Made by a program: the position numbers and the translations under genes. Under the pieces are notes generated by a model, which saw only the letters and a list, made by a program, of their open reading frames with translations, had not been told where the DNA came from and ran no database searches. A stretch of DNA of 64,000 bases from Sebastes aleutianus (lineage: Eukaryota; Chordata; Actinopteri; Perciformes; Sebastidae). Shown here in pieces: positions 48,063 to 64,000 of the stretch (positions are counted from its first letter, which is position 1; each line of letters opens with the position of its first letter). The stretch lies in NCBI GenBank assembly GCA_916700875.1, contig CAKAKS010000039.1, positions 13,391,044-13,455,043 of the forward strand. Direction: 5' to 3'.

Positions 48063-48460
48063 AGAGTGGGCTGGTACACTGAAGAGGGTGAACAACCTCC
48101 ATCTTAAATTTGCTGGTGAAATGTGGAGAAGCACAAACCACCAATCATCAGTTTCAGGGTTAAATACACATTTATGTTATTTTATTCCAGTTACAAAGAA
48201 ACTGACTTTCAAATTATTCTTTTTAAAAAACGACACAAAACTGAAACAACATGACGAAGATCTGCTCAAGTTTCTCTTTCCTGAGTCTTAGAGTAACTAA
48301 ACCCCCAGACCGGCGTTTCAGCTTTAAACCAACGTATATGGGTATTTAGTCGTGTTACTGCTGGATTCACCTCCAAATGTTGACACTTTAGAGCAAAGTG
48401 CAAAACCAAACCAACGTCTCCAACGTCTCCCAACCCTGCAGACTAGAGAGTAGTGAAGAG

Positions 48461-49176
48461 TAGCTGTTACCCCTTCAATTAGCCTGTGAATCTCTTATCC
48501 TAATCACTAGCATACACATACCACTAATGCTAGGGAATGGGAATGTGACAAGTCGGCCATTTTTGGAGGCTAATAAGAGCGCCATCCGCTGGCTGTTTCC
48601 TGTAAGTGTCAAAAAAGAACACAAAACACTGCATAGTGAATAAGATCCAAAAGCTGAATTATAGCATATGTAGAATACAGTCAGACACAAAGGTAGGCTC
48701 CAAAGATTTACATATTTTGAACTGCTGACAGATGTTAACTAATCTCAACTTCACTAACGCCAAAACACATCAGCTACTGTAACGGGCGGCGAGCTGTCAA
48801 AAACTGAACTGGGATCGATATCATTAACTAACTTTAGTTTTGTAATATATGGCCCCTTTGTCAGCTTCTCTTTATATGGACATTTGTCTTCTTTTTTAAA
48901 TAGACCGGTGACAGATAATGACAGTCTACCGTAGCTCCGTAACGCTACCCTCCAAAAATGGCGGAGATTCTCCGCAATTCCCATTCCCTATCGCTAGCAT
49001 ATCCCAGCCTTGCATGTAAACTCAAATTCACAAATGTTTGTAAGAGTTTATAGAGTATTTTCTCACCATAACAGACTATTTACAGCACTCTTACCTAACC
49101 ATAATCATAACAATAGTCAAAATGCTAGGGATTCACGTTAGTGATTAGCATGAACTAATTGAAAGGGTAACAGCTA
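48461..49176. mobile_element. Foldback element with TAGCTGTTACCC ends
   Basis: The left end TAGCTGTTACCCCTTCAATTAG and inverted right end TAGCTGTTACCCTTTCAATTAG are followed, in both arms, by AATCACTA. Further in, GGGAATGGGAAT and CCATTTTTGGAGG also occur in both arms. The TIRs extend about 180 bp with gaps. No ORF. Confidence 0.75.
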
Positions 49177-49441
49177 TCATGAACGGTAATTTCAAAATGG
49201 TAAAGTCCGGCTAAATGTTAAAGTAAGCCCAGCAGTTGATGTGGTGCTTTTTATGTTCTGTAACTGTAGCATGAAAGCATGTTGGAATTAGCTAGCTAGC
49301 TATTCACCTGCTAAATGCCTGTTCACCAGATAATCATTAACACTGATTCACCAGATTCTGTAATGTGCTGATGGCTTCATTTACAGTCCACAGAATAGAG
49401 AGGAAAGGCTTGTGCTGTGATTATGATGCTCATATAGACAC

Positions 49442-50833
49442 ACATAGATGCTGCATTGGACGCTGCAGCCCGTTGCAGGGATAGGTCAACGTGGGCGCCA
49501 TATTGGACCTGGCAAGCCTGGCCTGTAACCCTATACAAGTGAACGGGGGAGCTGCTGTTTTTCTGGATAAAAAGCACTATACCGTCTACGTTTCTCAACC
49601 GATTTCAACGAGTCGATATTATATTAAAGGGTTTATGATGTACGTGGAGTAGAAAAATAAAGTTTAGTCTCCAGTTACTTTGAATCTGGATAGTTGAGCT
49701 ATAATCGCTGCTAGACGCTCAGGACACGAGTGTGTACCGTAGGCAGAGATGAACTGAATTACTGACCTGATAGAAAATAAAGTTCATTTATCATAAGGAA
49801 TCTTTAAAACTCACGTTTGTCAAGTATGGCTTTGGCTTATTTTCCTTGTTTAAGGCTAATACTTGTAAGGAGGGCCCTGTATAATATAATATAATATAAT
49901 ATAATATAATACAATACAATATAATATTATATTATATAATATTATATAATACAATATAATATAATGTCTTCCTCCGTTTCAGCGATCATGCTTTCAGTCT
50001 ATAGGCTACCGCTACCGCTAACACTGATGCTGATATTACTATTATGTACTTTCTAATAAGAGCAATCAGAATAACAGGCAAATAGTAGTACATAAATAAA
50101 TAATGGTAACAATAAATATTAGTATAATAATATTAGTTATGATCTGAATTTATTGAAATAATGGTGATAAAACAGCAATTATTCAAAAACAAAATAATCT
50201 AATAGTGTTATTGTTAACCAAGACATGCCATCAGTTTTATTGTTTGCAATATTAGACACATATTGTTTTTAATACGTATCGTACATTTCATGTTTTAAAC
50301 ACGATATCATGTTATAAATGAACATCAATAAGCTAACATTAGTTAATATTGATTAGCTAACAATAACGAACGTTAGCTAGCTCTTATCTGATGTTACAGA
50401 AGCAAACGTTGTGTAAAGTTGTAACGTTAACTTGAACAGTTGATAATGTGAAATATGCTTAAAGGAAAACGTGATATGATAGTACTAGTTTTTAAGAATG
50501 ACCTATTAATTGATTGAATCCCACCATATTGAAGGACAGACCACTGATCCATGAACCGGAAGCGGTGATGTTAACGTATTTAACGTATAGGTTTTTACCA
50601 AAATCTTTGGGAAAAGATACAAAATCATAACATTACTCCTTGTAGATCATAAACCCTTTAATATAATAACGACTCGTTGAAATCGGTGGAGAAATGCAGA
50701 CGTTATAGTGCTTTTTATCCAGAAAAACGGCAGCTCCCCCGTTCACTTCTATAGGGTTACAGGCCAGTCTGGCCAGGTCCAATATGGCGCCCACGTTGAC
50801 ATACGATCCAGGAGTCAATGCAGCATCTATGTA
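49442..50833. mobile_element. Foldback element with ~200-bp terminal inverted repeats
   Basis: The left TIR 49442-49640 and right TIR 50633-50833 share ACATAGATGCTGCATTG, GTCAACGTGGGCGCCATATT, GTGAACGGGGGAGCTGC and AAAGGGTTTATGAT at roughly 90 % identity by eye. The interior contains an (ATAAT)n satellite and a segment (49965-50494) also found at 1617-2133. No transposase. Confidence 0.85.
49965..50494. repeat. Dispersed repeat, copy 2 (copy 1 at 1617-2133)
   Basis: Near-identical to 1617-2133 from GTCTTCCTCCGTTT to GATAGTACTAGTTTTTAA. Both copies are preceded by ATAAT pentamers. Confidence 0.9.
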
Positions 50834-51309
50834 TATTTGTCTATGTATATATGTCTATGCTACACTGGTTACTAAAATTAGCTGACGATGATAGACGCGA
50901 CCTTGGCGTGTCTTAGCTCCTCCCACCTCACATATTGAGACTTTATAGAGGATTTTCTGAATTTCCACGGAGGAGGAACTTCAGCCAAAACTCTGGGGTT
51001 TAGTTACACTTTAAAATCACTCTGATAAATCAACCTTTATAAAGTTAAACATTTATTATAAACATTTATAACTCCATTATTACCTAAAAAAAAAAGGATT
51101 TACAACAGCAGCTTTTCACAACCTGGCAACCCAAAAGTAACTGCTCATAACTGATCTCTAAAGCATCAGTGAACGATGTTATGAAGCATTAATAAAGCTT
51201 TTACTAACAGCTTATAACCCCTTTATAACAGGTGACACCTTCATTAGACAGCGATACCTTCATGTTCTATGTAGTAAATCTTATTTACACGTTTAGTGTT
51301 ATGTGTCTG

Positions 51310-51725
51310 TAGCTCAGACACATGAACACAGGTGTGTTGTTTTAAACCAATCAGAGCTCAGAGACATGAACACAGGTGTGTTGTTTTAAACCAATCAGAG
51401 CTCAGAGACATGAACACAGGTGTGTTGTTTTAAACCAATCAGAGCTCAGAGACATGAACACAGGTGTGTTGTTTTAGACCAATCAGAGCTCAGAGACATG
51501 AACACAGGTGTGTTGTTTTAGACCAATCAGAGCTCAGATACATGAACACAGGTGTGTTGTTTTAAACCAATCAGAGCTCAGAGACATTAACACAGGTGTG
51601 TTGTTTTAAACCAATCAGAGCTCCCAGACATGAACACAGGTGTGTTGTTTTAAACCAATCAGAGCTCAGAAGTGACTCAGGTGTGTTGTTTTAAACCAAT
51701 CAGAGCTCAGAGGTGACTCAGGTGT
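51310..51725. repeat. 44-bp minisatellite just 3' of tph2
   Basis: About nine units of GACATGAACACAGGTGTGTT, GTTTTAAACCAATCAGAGCT, CAGA. It ends within 10 bp of the tph2 stop, so it forms most of the proximal 3' UTR. Each unit contains CCAAT and the palindrome GAGCTC. Confidence 0.95.
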
Positions 51726-51731
51726 GGCGTG

Positions 51732-58165
<6,434 letters not shown>

Positions 58166-58320
58166 GCGGGGAACTGGCTCCGGGCCGGGCTTCATCACAT
58201 GGGACGAAGCCATGGGGAACCAGTGGGTGTAGGAGTACCAGGGCTCCAGCCTGACGTCTCTGCTGTTCCTCCGCACACTGACACGCTCCCACAGCAGCAC
58301 CTCCTCTATATAGTGACCCA
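58166..58320 (-). promoter_or_regulatory. tph2 core promoter and 5' UTR
   Basis: On minus, CACTATATAGAGG puts a TATA box at 58313-58306, about 140 bp before the ATG. Transcription from about 58278 would give a 5' UTR near 113 nt, which is plausible for TPH2. An in-frame upstream ATG sits at 58213-58211 (MASSHVMKPGPEPVPR). Confidence 0.5.
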
Positions 58321-58483
58321 GGGAAGGGGAGGAGGCCACACCTCCTCTATATACGGACCAAGGGAGGCCACGCCTCCTCTATATACTGACCCAGGGACGC
58401 CACGCCTCCTCTATAAACTGACCAAGGGAGGCCACGCCTCCTCTATATACTGACCCAGGGAGGCCACGCCTCCTCTATATACT
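58300..58483. repeat. ~32-bp minisatellite of TATA-containing units upstream of tph2
   Basis: Six units of CCTCCTCTATATACTGACCC plus AGGGAGGCCACG start near 58300, 58341, 58373, 58405, 58437 and 58469. Each carries TATATA or a one-base variant. A last partial unit resumes at 58696 after the MITE. Confidence 0.92.
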
Positions 58484-58695
58484 CAAGGCCTATGGAAATG
58501 AGGCAGGGTCACAGGCGGTCATGGCTCTCGGGGTATGGGGTATGACACATGCGCAGTGTAACTGAAGCTGCGGTCGTGCGTTGCGATTGGCTCAATTTCG
58601 GCGAATGCTGACCAGATTTTACTGCGCATGTGTTATACCCCCAAAGATATGATGCGTTGATGACGCGTGACCCAGCTTCCTTTCTATAGGCCTTG
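58484..58695. mobile_element. 212-bp MITE with 8-bp target duplication in the tph2 upstream array
   Basis: The ends CAAGGCCTATGGAAA and (inverted) CAAGGCCTATAGAAA are exact for 10 bp. TATATACT flanks both sides (58476-58483 and 58696-58703). The 8-bp duplication is as in hAT transposons. Both arms carry ACACATGCGCAGT; the centre has GCGATTGGCT. Confidence 0.88.
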
Positions 58696-59918
58696 TATAT
58701 ACTGACCCAGGGAGGCCACGCCTGTTGGCTGCTGTTGGTGCTCCTCCCCTAAATAACTTTACATTTTACACCTTTTTTTCTGGAAATAAATACATCAGTG
58801 GAAACATGTGAACAAACATCAGTGTGATCAGAACCTAAAATGACAGAAAGCATCTTATTTGATGTGTACTTTGACTTGAACATGGAGGGGTGAGTTAGGA
58901 CGTGTACTGTGGCCAGCCACCAGGGGGCGAACCAGATGTTTTGGCTTCACTTTTGGGGAGCTGTCATGTCATCCATCTTTATTTAAAGCCTATGGTTTAG
59001 AGTGATGCCACTCTCTCTCATGTCTCTACGCTAAATATGAAGCTACAGCCAGCATAAAGACTTGAAACAGAGGGAAACTACTAGCCTGGCTCTGTCCACA
59101 GGTAAAGCTCCTCTAAAGCTGTTAAACATGTTATATATCAGGTCTGACTTTTGTTTACAGCTAAAACCAGTTTTATAAACGACTGGTCCGGACGCTATAG
59201 GCCAGAGAGTGTTTGCAGCAGGTAAACAGGTCTGAGCTGGCTGTGAGCAGGTGGAGCTGACTGACAGTCAGTCCACACAAAGCAACCTCCACCTCAATAA
59301 AAGCCAGAGAGATGGAGGCTCGATAAGTCGCCGCTATCGGCCGCCTGCTCACACAATTTCCTGCCAAACAGGAAATGAAAGAGCGGTGAGATGGCTGGAG
59401 ACGCATCGGCTGCTTTGTTCTCGCTCTGATGAAGCTTTATGAGCAGATTGCAGGTGATACCTTCCTCCGCCTTCAACGCCAAATGTCTCCCATCAAAGGA
59501 TGAGGAGGAGGAAGAGGAGGAGGAGGAGGCAGACTCATCCATCACACACATGAAAGCAGCTGAAGTGACATTTGGAGACAAGCAGCTCTTCAGTCAATCT
59601 GACATTTCTGCAGGAGAAGAATTTAAATGAAATGTGTCTGATGTTAAAGTCGTTTATTTCACTGTTGAATGTGAATATTTACGACCACCGTTTACTAATT
59701 CGTTCCCTCAGTTTCATTACATTCATTTGTGGGCATGAATTAAATCACAAAATAATTCTGGTAGAGATTCACTCCAGCCGCCGGCTGCTGAAGGAACTTT
59801 ACTTTATCAAGACATGTTGAGAAACATTGGCCTCCATTTATGTGGTTTTCTCTCTATTGCTGCGTAAATATTCATCATTTCAAACACTGTTAATGTTTTA
59901 CGTCATATGTATATTTAA

Positions 59919-60684
59919 AGGGACTGTTTGTAACTTTTTACTCGTATAAATCATTGCGGGTCGGTGTCCCATGCGTGTGGCTACGCTGTTCAGACAAGAC
60001 TCCAACACAAACTACACGGAAGCACCAAAACCTCAAAGTTATATCTAGTGATGCCCGTCTTGCAAAACAGTGTTGGCCGCGGTCGGAGGACGCGGGGGAG
60101 ACCGTAGCTTTGGTCTCCAAGGCCGGAGTCTCTGCTGTACTCTGCTCCTCTGCCTGCTTTCACTCACACACCGCGCTCGTTCTCACTCGCTCTTTCGCTC
60201 CACTCTCATGTGCATGTGCGCACACAACACACTGCAGAAGACTTAGTTTAGCTCTGAGAATATCTAGTGAATGTACAGTGGACGTTTGTGCAGAAATAAA
60301 TGCTCCTCCAGACCAACAGAGGTTTCCCGTGTCTTGACGGGTCTCCGCAGCGAGAAACGTTATCGTCTCCGACCAAAACTCCGGTGTCTCCCCTGTTCCC
60401 TCCGACCGTGGTCGGGAGGCTGAAGCAGGAGAAGCCAACACTAGGATCAGCAGTGATTCATGGAGAGACCTCCGTCTGGTCAGCTAACATTACTGCCAAG
60501 CAGCTGAAATATAGAGTGATATTGTGGTTTTAGTTGACGTGTGTCGCCTCACTGTTTTGAGCGATGCTCGTTTATGTCTATTTAGAGCGAGCAAGCGCGA
60601 GCAACAGGACGCTGACTTTCGTTGACTTAACGGCCACAGGTGTCGCTGTTAACAAGTAATTTCTGATTCTTACATAGAGTCCCT
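59919..60684. mobile_element. TTAA-flanked MITE, copy 2
   Basis: The left end AGGGACTGTTTGTAACTTT and inverted right end AGGGACTCTATGTAAGAAT are flanked by TTAA at 59915-59918 and 60685-60688. The interior matches 3011-3691, for example CTGAGAATATCTAGTGAATG and CAGACCAACAGAGGTTTCC. Confidence 0.8.
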
Positions 60685-60843
60685 TTAATGTTTCACATCA
60701 TGTAGTGTTTAATAAAACATCATTGTTTGGCTCAAATTAAGTATGTTTGTTTTTAACACAATTTTTAGGAGACCACCTGGTCAATAAATGGACCTCTGTC
60801 AAGTTTAAAGTGTTTAACAGAAGTGTAAAGAGTTTAAGTCAGG

Positions 60844-60952
60844 GATAATGCCCACCGAGATGTCAATTATCACAAATTAATGGACGACGGAGAGGCCAGA
60901 ATTAATTCCTGATTATGGACACCTCGTCGGGCATTATCCCGCTTATACCACG
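60844..60952. repeat. Inverted repeat with GGATAATGCCC ends
   Basis: GGGATAATGCCCACCGAGRTGTC-type arms face each other (end GGGCATTATCCC). They are followed by GCTTATACCACGGTCACTT, recalling the flank of the 32-kb palindrome. Confidence 0.7.
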
Positions 60953-61920
60953 GTCACTTGCCAAAGACCAAAAAAAAAAAAAAAGACCATGATTTTATTT
61001 TTTCATACGTTTTGCAACCAAAAGTTTTTCACTCTGTTTCCCTGGTAACCCTGAGGGTACCTGGAACAATCGTTACCATCCCATAATGTTCTCATGCAAT
61101 GGAAACATGGTTCACTGCTCCAGTAAATAGGACGGACCTTAGATACGACATCTAGTCCACTCAGCTCATAGAACCCTTTGACTCAGCTACGAACGAGCCA
61201 GAAAGCTAACGTTATGTTAGCATAAAGCTAACGTCATGCTAGCAAGATTAAATGTCAATAACAAACCGTAAATATAATTTGACAGTATGTTTAACAACAA
61301 GACTAGCGAGCTATCAGATATGTCACTTTCCCCAAATTAATATCAAGATATCGCAAAATCTTGATGGCAAGCAATGCTAGCAAGATTCAGACAATAACAT
61401 TGCATACGGTTGAAAAATTAAAATAAAGAATTAAAATAAGTTTAAAGAGTTTAAAGAAAAGATTTATTTCCATGTCATCTATAATAAAAGTGTCGGCTGT
61501 CTTTTAAAGATAACTTTATTAATAACCAGATTTATTGGATGTTGTAATGAGACTGTGATTGCTGTCAGAATGAAACAGGAACAGCAGAGGTCTGATTGTG
61601 TTGCTGTTAAAGGAACATTTTCACATTTTGTCACTGTGTGCACTACAAACTGAGTATCTGCTGTTGACTAAACCTCACCTGCTGTTACCATGGCAACCAC
61701 AGGTGTGACTGAGGCCCTGCAGGTAGTCACAGTTTGTATCTGTAGCTCCACCAGCTGTTAACTCTGGAGACGTTAAAGCCTTTTCAAAAACAGCATGATT
61801 TCCTGGAAATCCAGTTAATATTCGCACATCTGGATGAAACTTGTAAAAAGTTTATATACGGTGTCATCAGGAGTGACAGAAGTGAATAATCCTTTAATAA
61901 ATCATCTAGAACGTATTATT

Positions 61921-61956
<36 letters not shown>

Positions 61957-62313
61957 ATCCTCTCATTTAACTCCCAACAACAAACCAGGTTTAGTTCCAA
62001 AATGTGGCAGTGTTTCTTTAAGAGTCAATAAAAGGACCCTCACCGTATAAAAACACAAATCAAAAATTGTCATCACATCAGGGGAAACTGCTCGTCCACG
62101 TTAACATCTTCTTTTATTCCATTTTAGACGATATTAATGAATACTGAGGGAGGTTAATGAGCGTTAGAGTAGTTTGATCTGTTTGTCTTCATCATGTTGG
62201 ACATGATGAGTTCACTGTGAGGAGATAAAACACCTCTAAAGCTCCATTCAGACCTCCTCCTCCTCCTCCTCCTCCTCCTCCGCCTCCTCCTACAGCCACC
62301 TCCTGTCAGTTAA

Positions 62314-62958
62314 AGGATCGTTCTGGTGTTCTCAGTGTATTACTACTGTAGAATCAGACAGTGTAGAGGCAGGTAGATCAGGCAGCAGATCAATGTCCTG
62401 CAATGGACGGGGGCAGCAGCTAAACGCATTTTACACACCTAAAAACATCTATATCAGTTTAAGTGAACGCTATATTTAGAATATTTTCACCTCTTATAGA
62501 AGTTTTTAGGTGTCTGAAACGCATTTTCCTGCTGCTCCCGTCTACAGCTGCTTTAATCACCAGACTTCATTGAAAAAAAACCCCATAATTTTACCTCTCA
62601 GAACAGGGGAGTTGCTGGTCTACCGCTACATCCGTCGGTTAGTCAAACAAGGTATAATTACTGTTTTTTTCAATGGAGTCTGGTTGCTCTCGGAGCATAG
62701 ATAACGGCATCAGTTCCCGGTCTGAAACATAGACTATACAGCGGTCTCACGGCGAGGTAAAGCAGCGAAATATATATTCTAAATATAGCGTCCACTTAAA
62801 CTGATATAGATGTTTTTAGGTGTGTAAAATGCGTTTAGCTGCTGCCCCCTTCCACAGCAGGACATTGATCTGCTACCTGCTGGTTCTCCTGTCTGATTCC
62901 ACTGTAGTAACACACTGACAATCATACAACCACACTGAAAAACACCTGAACTACCCCT
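62314..62958. mobile_element. TTAA-flanked foldback MITE with ~180-bp TIRs
   Basis: The left arm begins AGGATCGTTCTGGTGTT and the right arm, inverted, AGGGGTAGTTCAGGTGTT. TTAA flanks both sides (62310-62313, 62959-62962). Both arms contain GATCAATGTCCTGC, GCTAAACGCATTTTACACACC and ACATCTATATCAGTTTAAGT. The central loop is about 280 bp. No ORF. Confidence 0.85.
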
Positions 62959-63263
62959 TTAACCTCCATCTACTGTAGTAATACACTGAGTTATGAAGAA
63001 CAGACTCCCTATGGTCTATAACAGACCATAATAACCTGTAGTCATATCTCTAGTTAACTGACTGTCTGAATGGAGCTTTAGAGGACATGGACAGAGGGAA
63101 TGACTGATCTGAATGAAAGAGACAATAATGGTACAAGAAATTACAAAAATAAGATTCTGAATAATCTTAAATCCTTTTTACATTCTCCCGCTCTTCTTCC
63201 TGTGTGTTGCCGTGGCGACGTGGCGTCCTCCTGCTGACACACTGAGTCAGTCTCTGCTGTTCA

Positions 63264-63428
63264 CTACGATATGAAGGCCACTTTGCAGCCGTTGCTGTGA
63301 GAGCTGCTTCCTCTCAAGAGTCCGTTAGAGCAGGCGTCGGCTCGCTGGGTCGGCCGGAGAGCCGGAGACGGTCCAGAGTCACAGACCTGGTCCAGGCCCA
63401 GGATAATGCTGATGGAGTGAGGCACGTC
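63264..63428 (-). CDS. Candidate 3'-terminal coding exon of an unidentified gene
   Basis: On minus, a pyrimidine-rich acceptor CCCTGTTGCTCAG leads into 54 open codons and a TAG (63266-63264). They start DVPHSISIILGLDQVCDSG and end SHSNGCKVAFIS. I do not recognise the protein. No second exon was found in the window. Codon-level GC is higher than in the surroundings, and the frame is open only from this acceptor. It could be chance. Confidence 0.3.
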   Translation of the reverse strand, partial: DVPHSISIILGLDQVCDSGPSPALRPTQRADACSNGLLRGSSSHSNGCKVAFIS

Positions 63429-63659
63429 CTGAGCAACAGGGACCACATGGTACACATCATCATACAGGTCACGATACATATACAACGTACATCACAAGTC
63501 TGAAGATGCAGCGTCTCTACACACACAATGTTTAATGTTATTTTATATCATTCATATAAACCGTTCAGAAAGTTACCTGAAGGTCACACAGACGGCTTCT
63601 TGTTTCATATCATCTTCCTCAATAATACACATTTAAATCATGAATATTATGGATTTAAT

Positions 63660-64000
63660 CCTGCTAGAAATTCTTGTGCCGATGTGTGGTGAAAGCCTCT
63701 CAGCGTTGAGATTGTCCTCCTGTCCTCACTGACATCCTGACGTTGTTGAATCAGAAATGGAGGAAATAAATCTTGTATGTGACTGTGGTCACCCAGAGCT
63801 ACGATAGTACGTCATAACTGTACTGAGACCGGACCAAACTCTGTGTAGAAACCACAGACTGTCTATGGTAGAAACAACAACGTTGCTGCTGTATTTATGC
63901 CTAGATGATTTTATGTTGAGTGTTGATGGAGCAGCTGCATAGCCTGGTACTGATCCATCCAAACTCCATTCAGAAAACAAGCATTTTATAAGTCGTTTGC
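63660..64000 (-). mobile_element. PIF/Harbinger-like element remnant, copy 3 (cut by window end)
   Basis: Reverse complement of the 45240-45540 part of copy 2, including CAGCTGCTCCATCAACACTC and ACAGAGTTTGGTCCGGTCTC. Its 5' part lies beyond the window. Confidence 0.75.

Larger units (their letters stand above)
47211..51300. other. Intergenic region rich in foldback elements
   Basis: No gene is supported. A minus-strand frame at 48144-47320 (274 codons) has no recognisable domain and is partly made of GACGAAGCGTCGGTATCAGA repeats (47390-48060). Two foldback elements lie at 48461-49176 and 49442-50833. The probable tph2 3' UTR end is near 51057, where AATAAA occurs on minus. Confidence 0.5.
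58704..63263. other. Region upstream of tph2, no gene recognised
   Basis: Contains a common fish repeat (GCATAAAGACTTGAAACAG near 59050), a GAGGAGGAA run (59502-59530) and two TTAA elements. A GGATAATG-type inverted repeat lies at 60844-60950, (AT)n at 61922-61953 and CTC at 62245-62290. Everything else looks unique and non-coding. It may be an intron or flank of a gene whose last exon is the candidate at 63264. Confidence 0.4.

Noticed and set aside
47320..48144. 274-codon minus-strand frame
   Set aside because: No domain recognised; one end is a GACGAAGCGTCGG repeat and no exon-like splice signals or start context stand out. Kept only as intergenic.

Overview
This is a piece of a ray-finned (teleost) fish nuclear genome. 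The coding exons are short, GT-AG spliced and far apart. The space between them is packed with microsatellites, minisatellites, small foldback or MITE-type DNA transposons and decayed LINE 3' ends of kinds typical of teleosts. The protein-coding genes are vertebrate genes I could identify from their translations. No prokaryotic, plasmid or viral gene was seen.

Layout. (1) 1-2.6 kb: an intron and the last coding exon of a TAF4-family TFIID subunit (+). (2) 6.8-12.8 kb: kctd15, a BTB-domain regulator of neural crest and AP-2 (-), five coding exons, 270 aa. (3) 16.5-27.5 kb, with a probable untranslated first exon near 36.7 kb: chst8, a Golgi GalNAc-4-O-sulfotransferase (-), three coding exons, 386 aa. 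(4) 28-42 kb: repeat-dominated DNA with LINE relics, large minisatellites and a perfect-looking cruciform repeat. (5) 42.85-44.6 kb: a small unnamed gene (+), about 120 aa, three exons. (6) 45.9-47.2 kb: a rhodopsin-class GPCR (-) with TATA box and poly(A) signal, but with one in-frame TGA in TM1. (7) 47.3-51.2 kb: a cluster of foldback elements. (8) 51.7-58.2 kb: tph2, the neuronal tryptophan hydroxylase (-), complete with 11 coding exons and 487 aa. (9) 58.5-64 kb: MITEs and a possible 3'-terminal exon of an unidentified gene (-).

The order TAF4-type (+), KCTD (-), CHST (-) is the order I recall for human 18q11.2 (TAF4B, KCTD1, CHST9). The proteins here, however, look like the paralogues KCTD15 and CHST8, which in human sit together on 19q13 without TAF4B. 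The window may therefore preserve an ancestral pre-duplication linkage.

Points most worth checking: the TGA-interrupted GPCR; a tandem array of TATA-bearing 32-bp units upstream of tph2, itself interrupted by a 212-bp MITE with an 8-bp target duplication; a (TG)n tract running into the 3' splice site of the catalytic exon of chst8; a minisatellite whose unit contains the chst8 stop codon; and several mobile-element insertions with internal empty-site controls. All exon boundaries were read by eye from splice signals, phase and protein similarity from memory. No database search was run.
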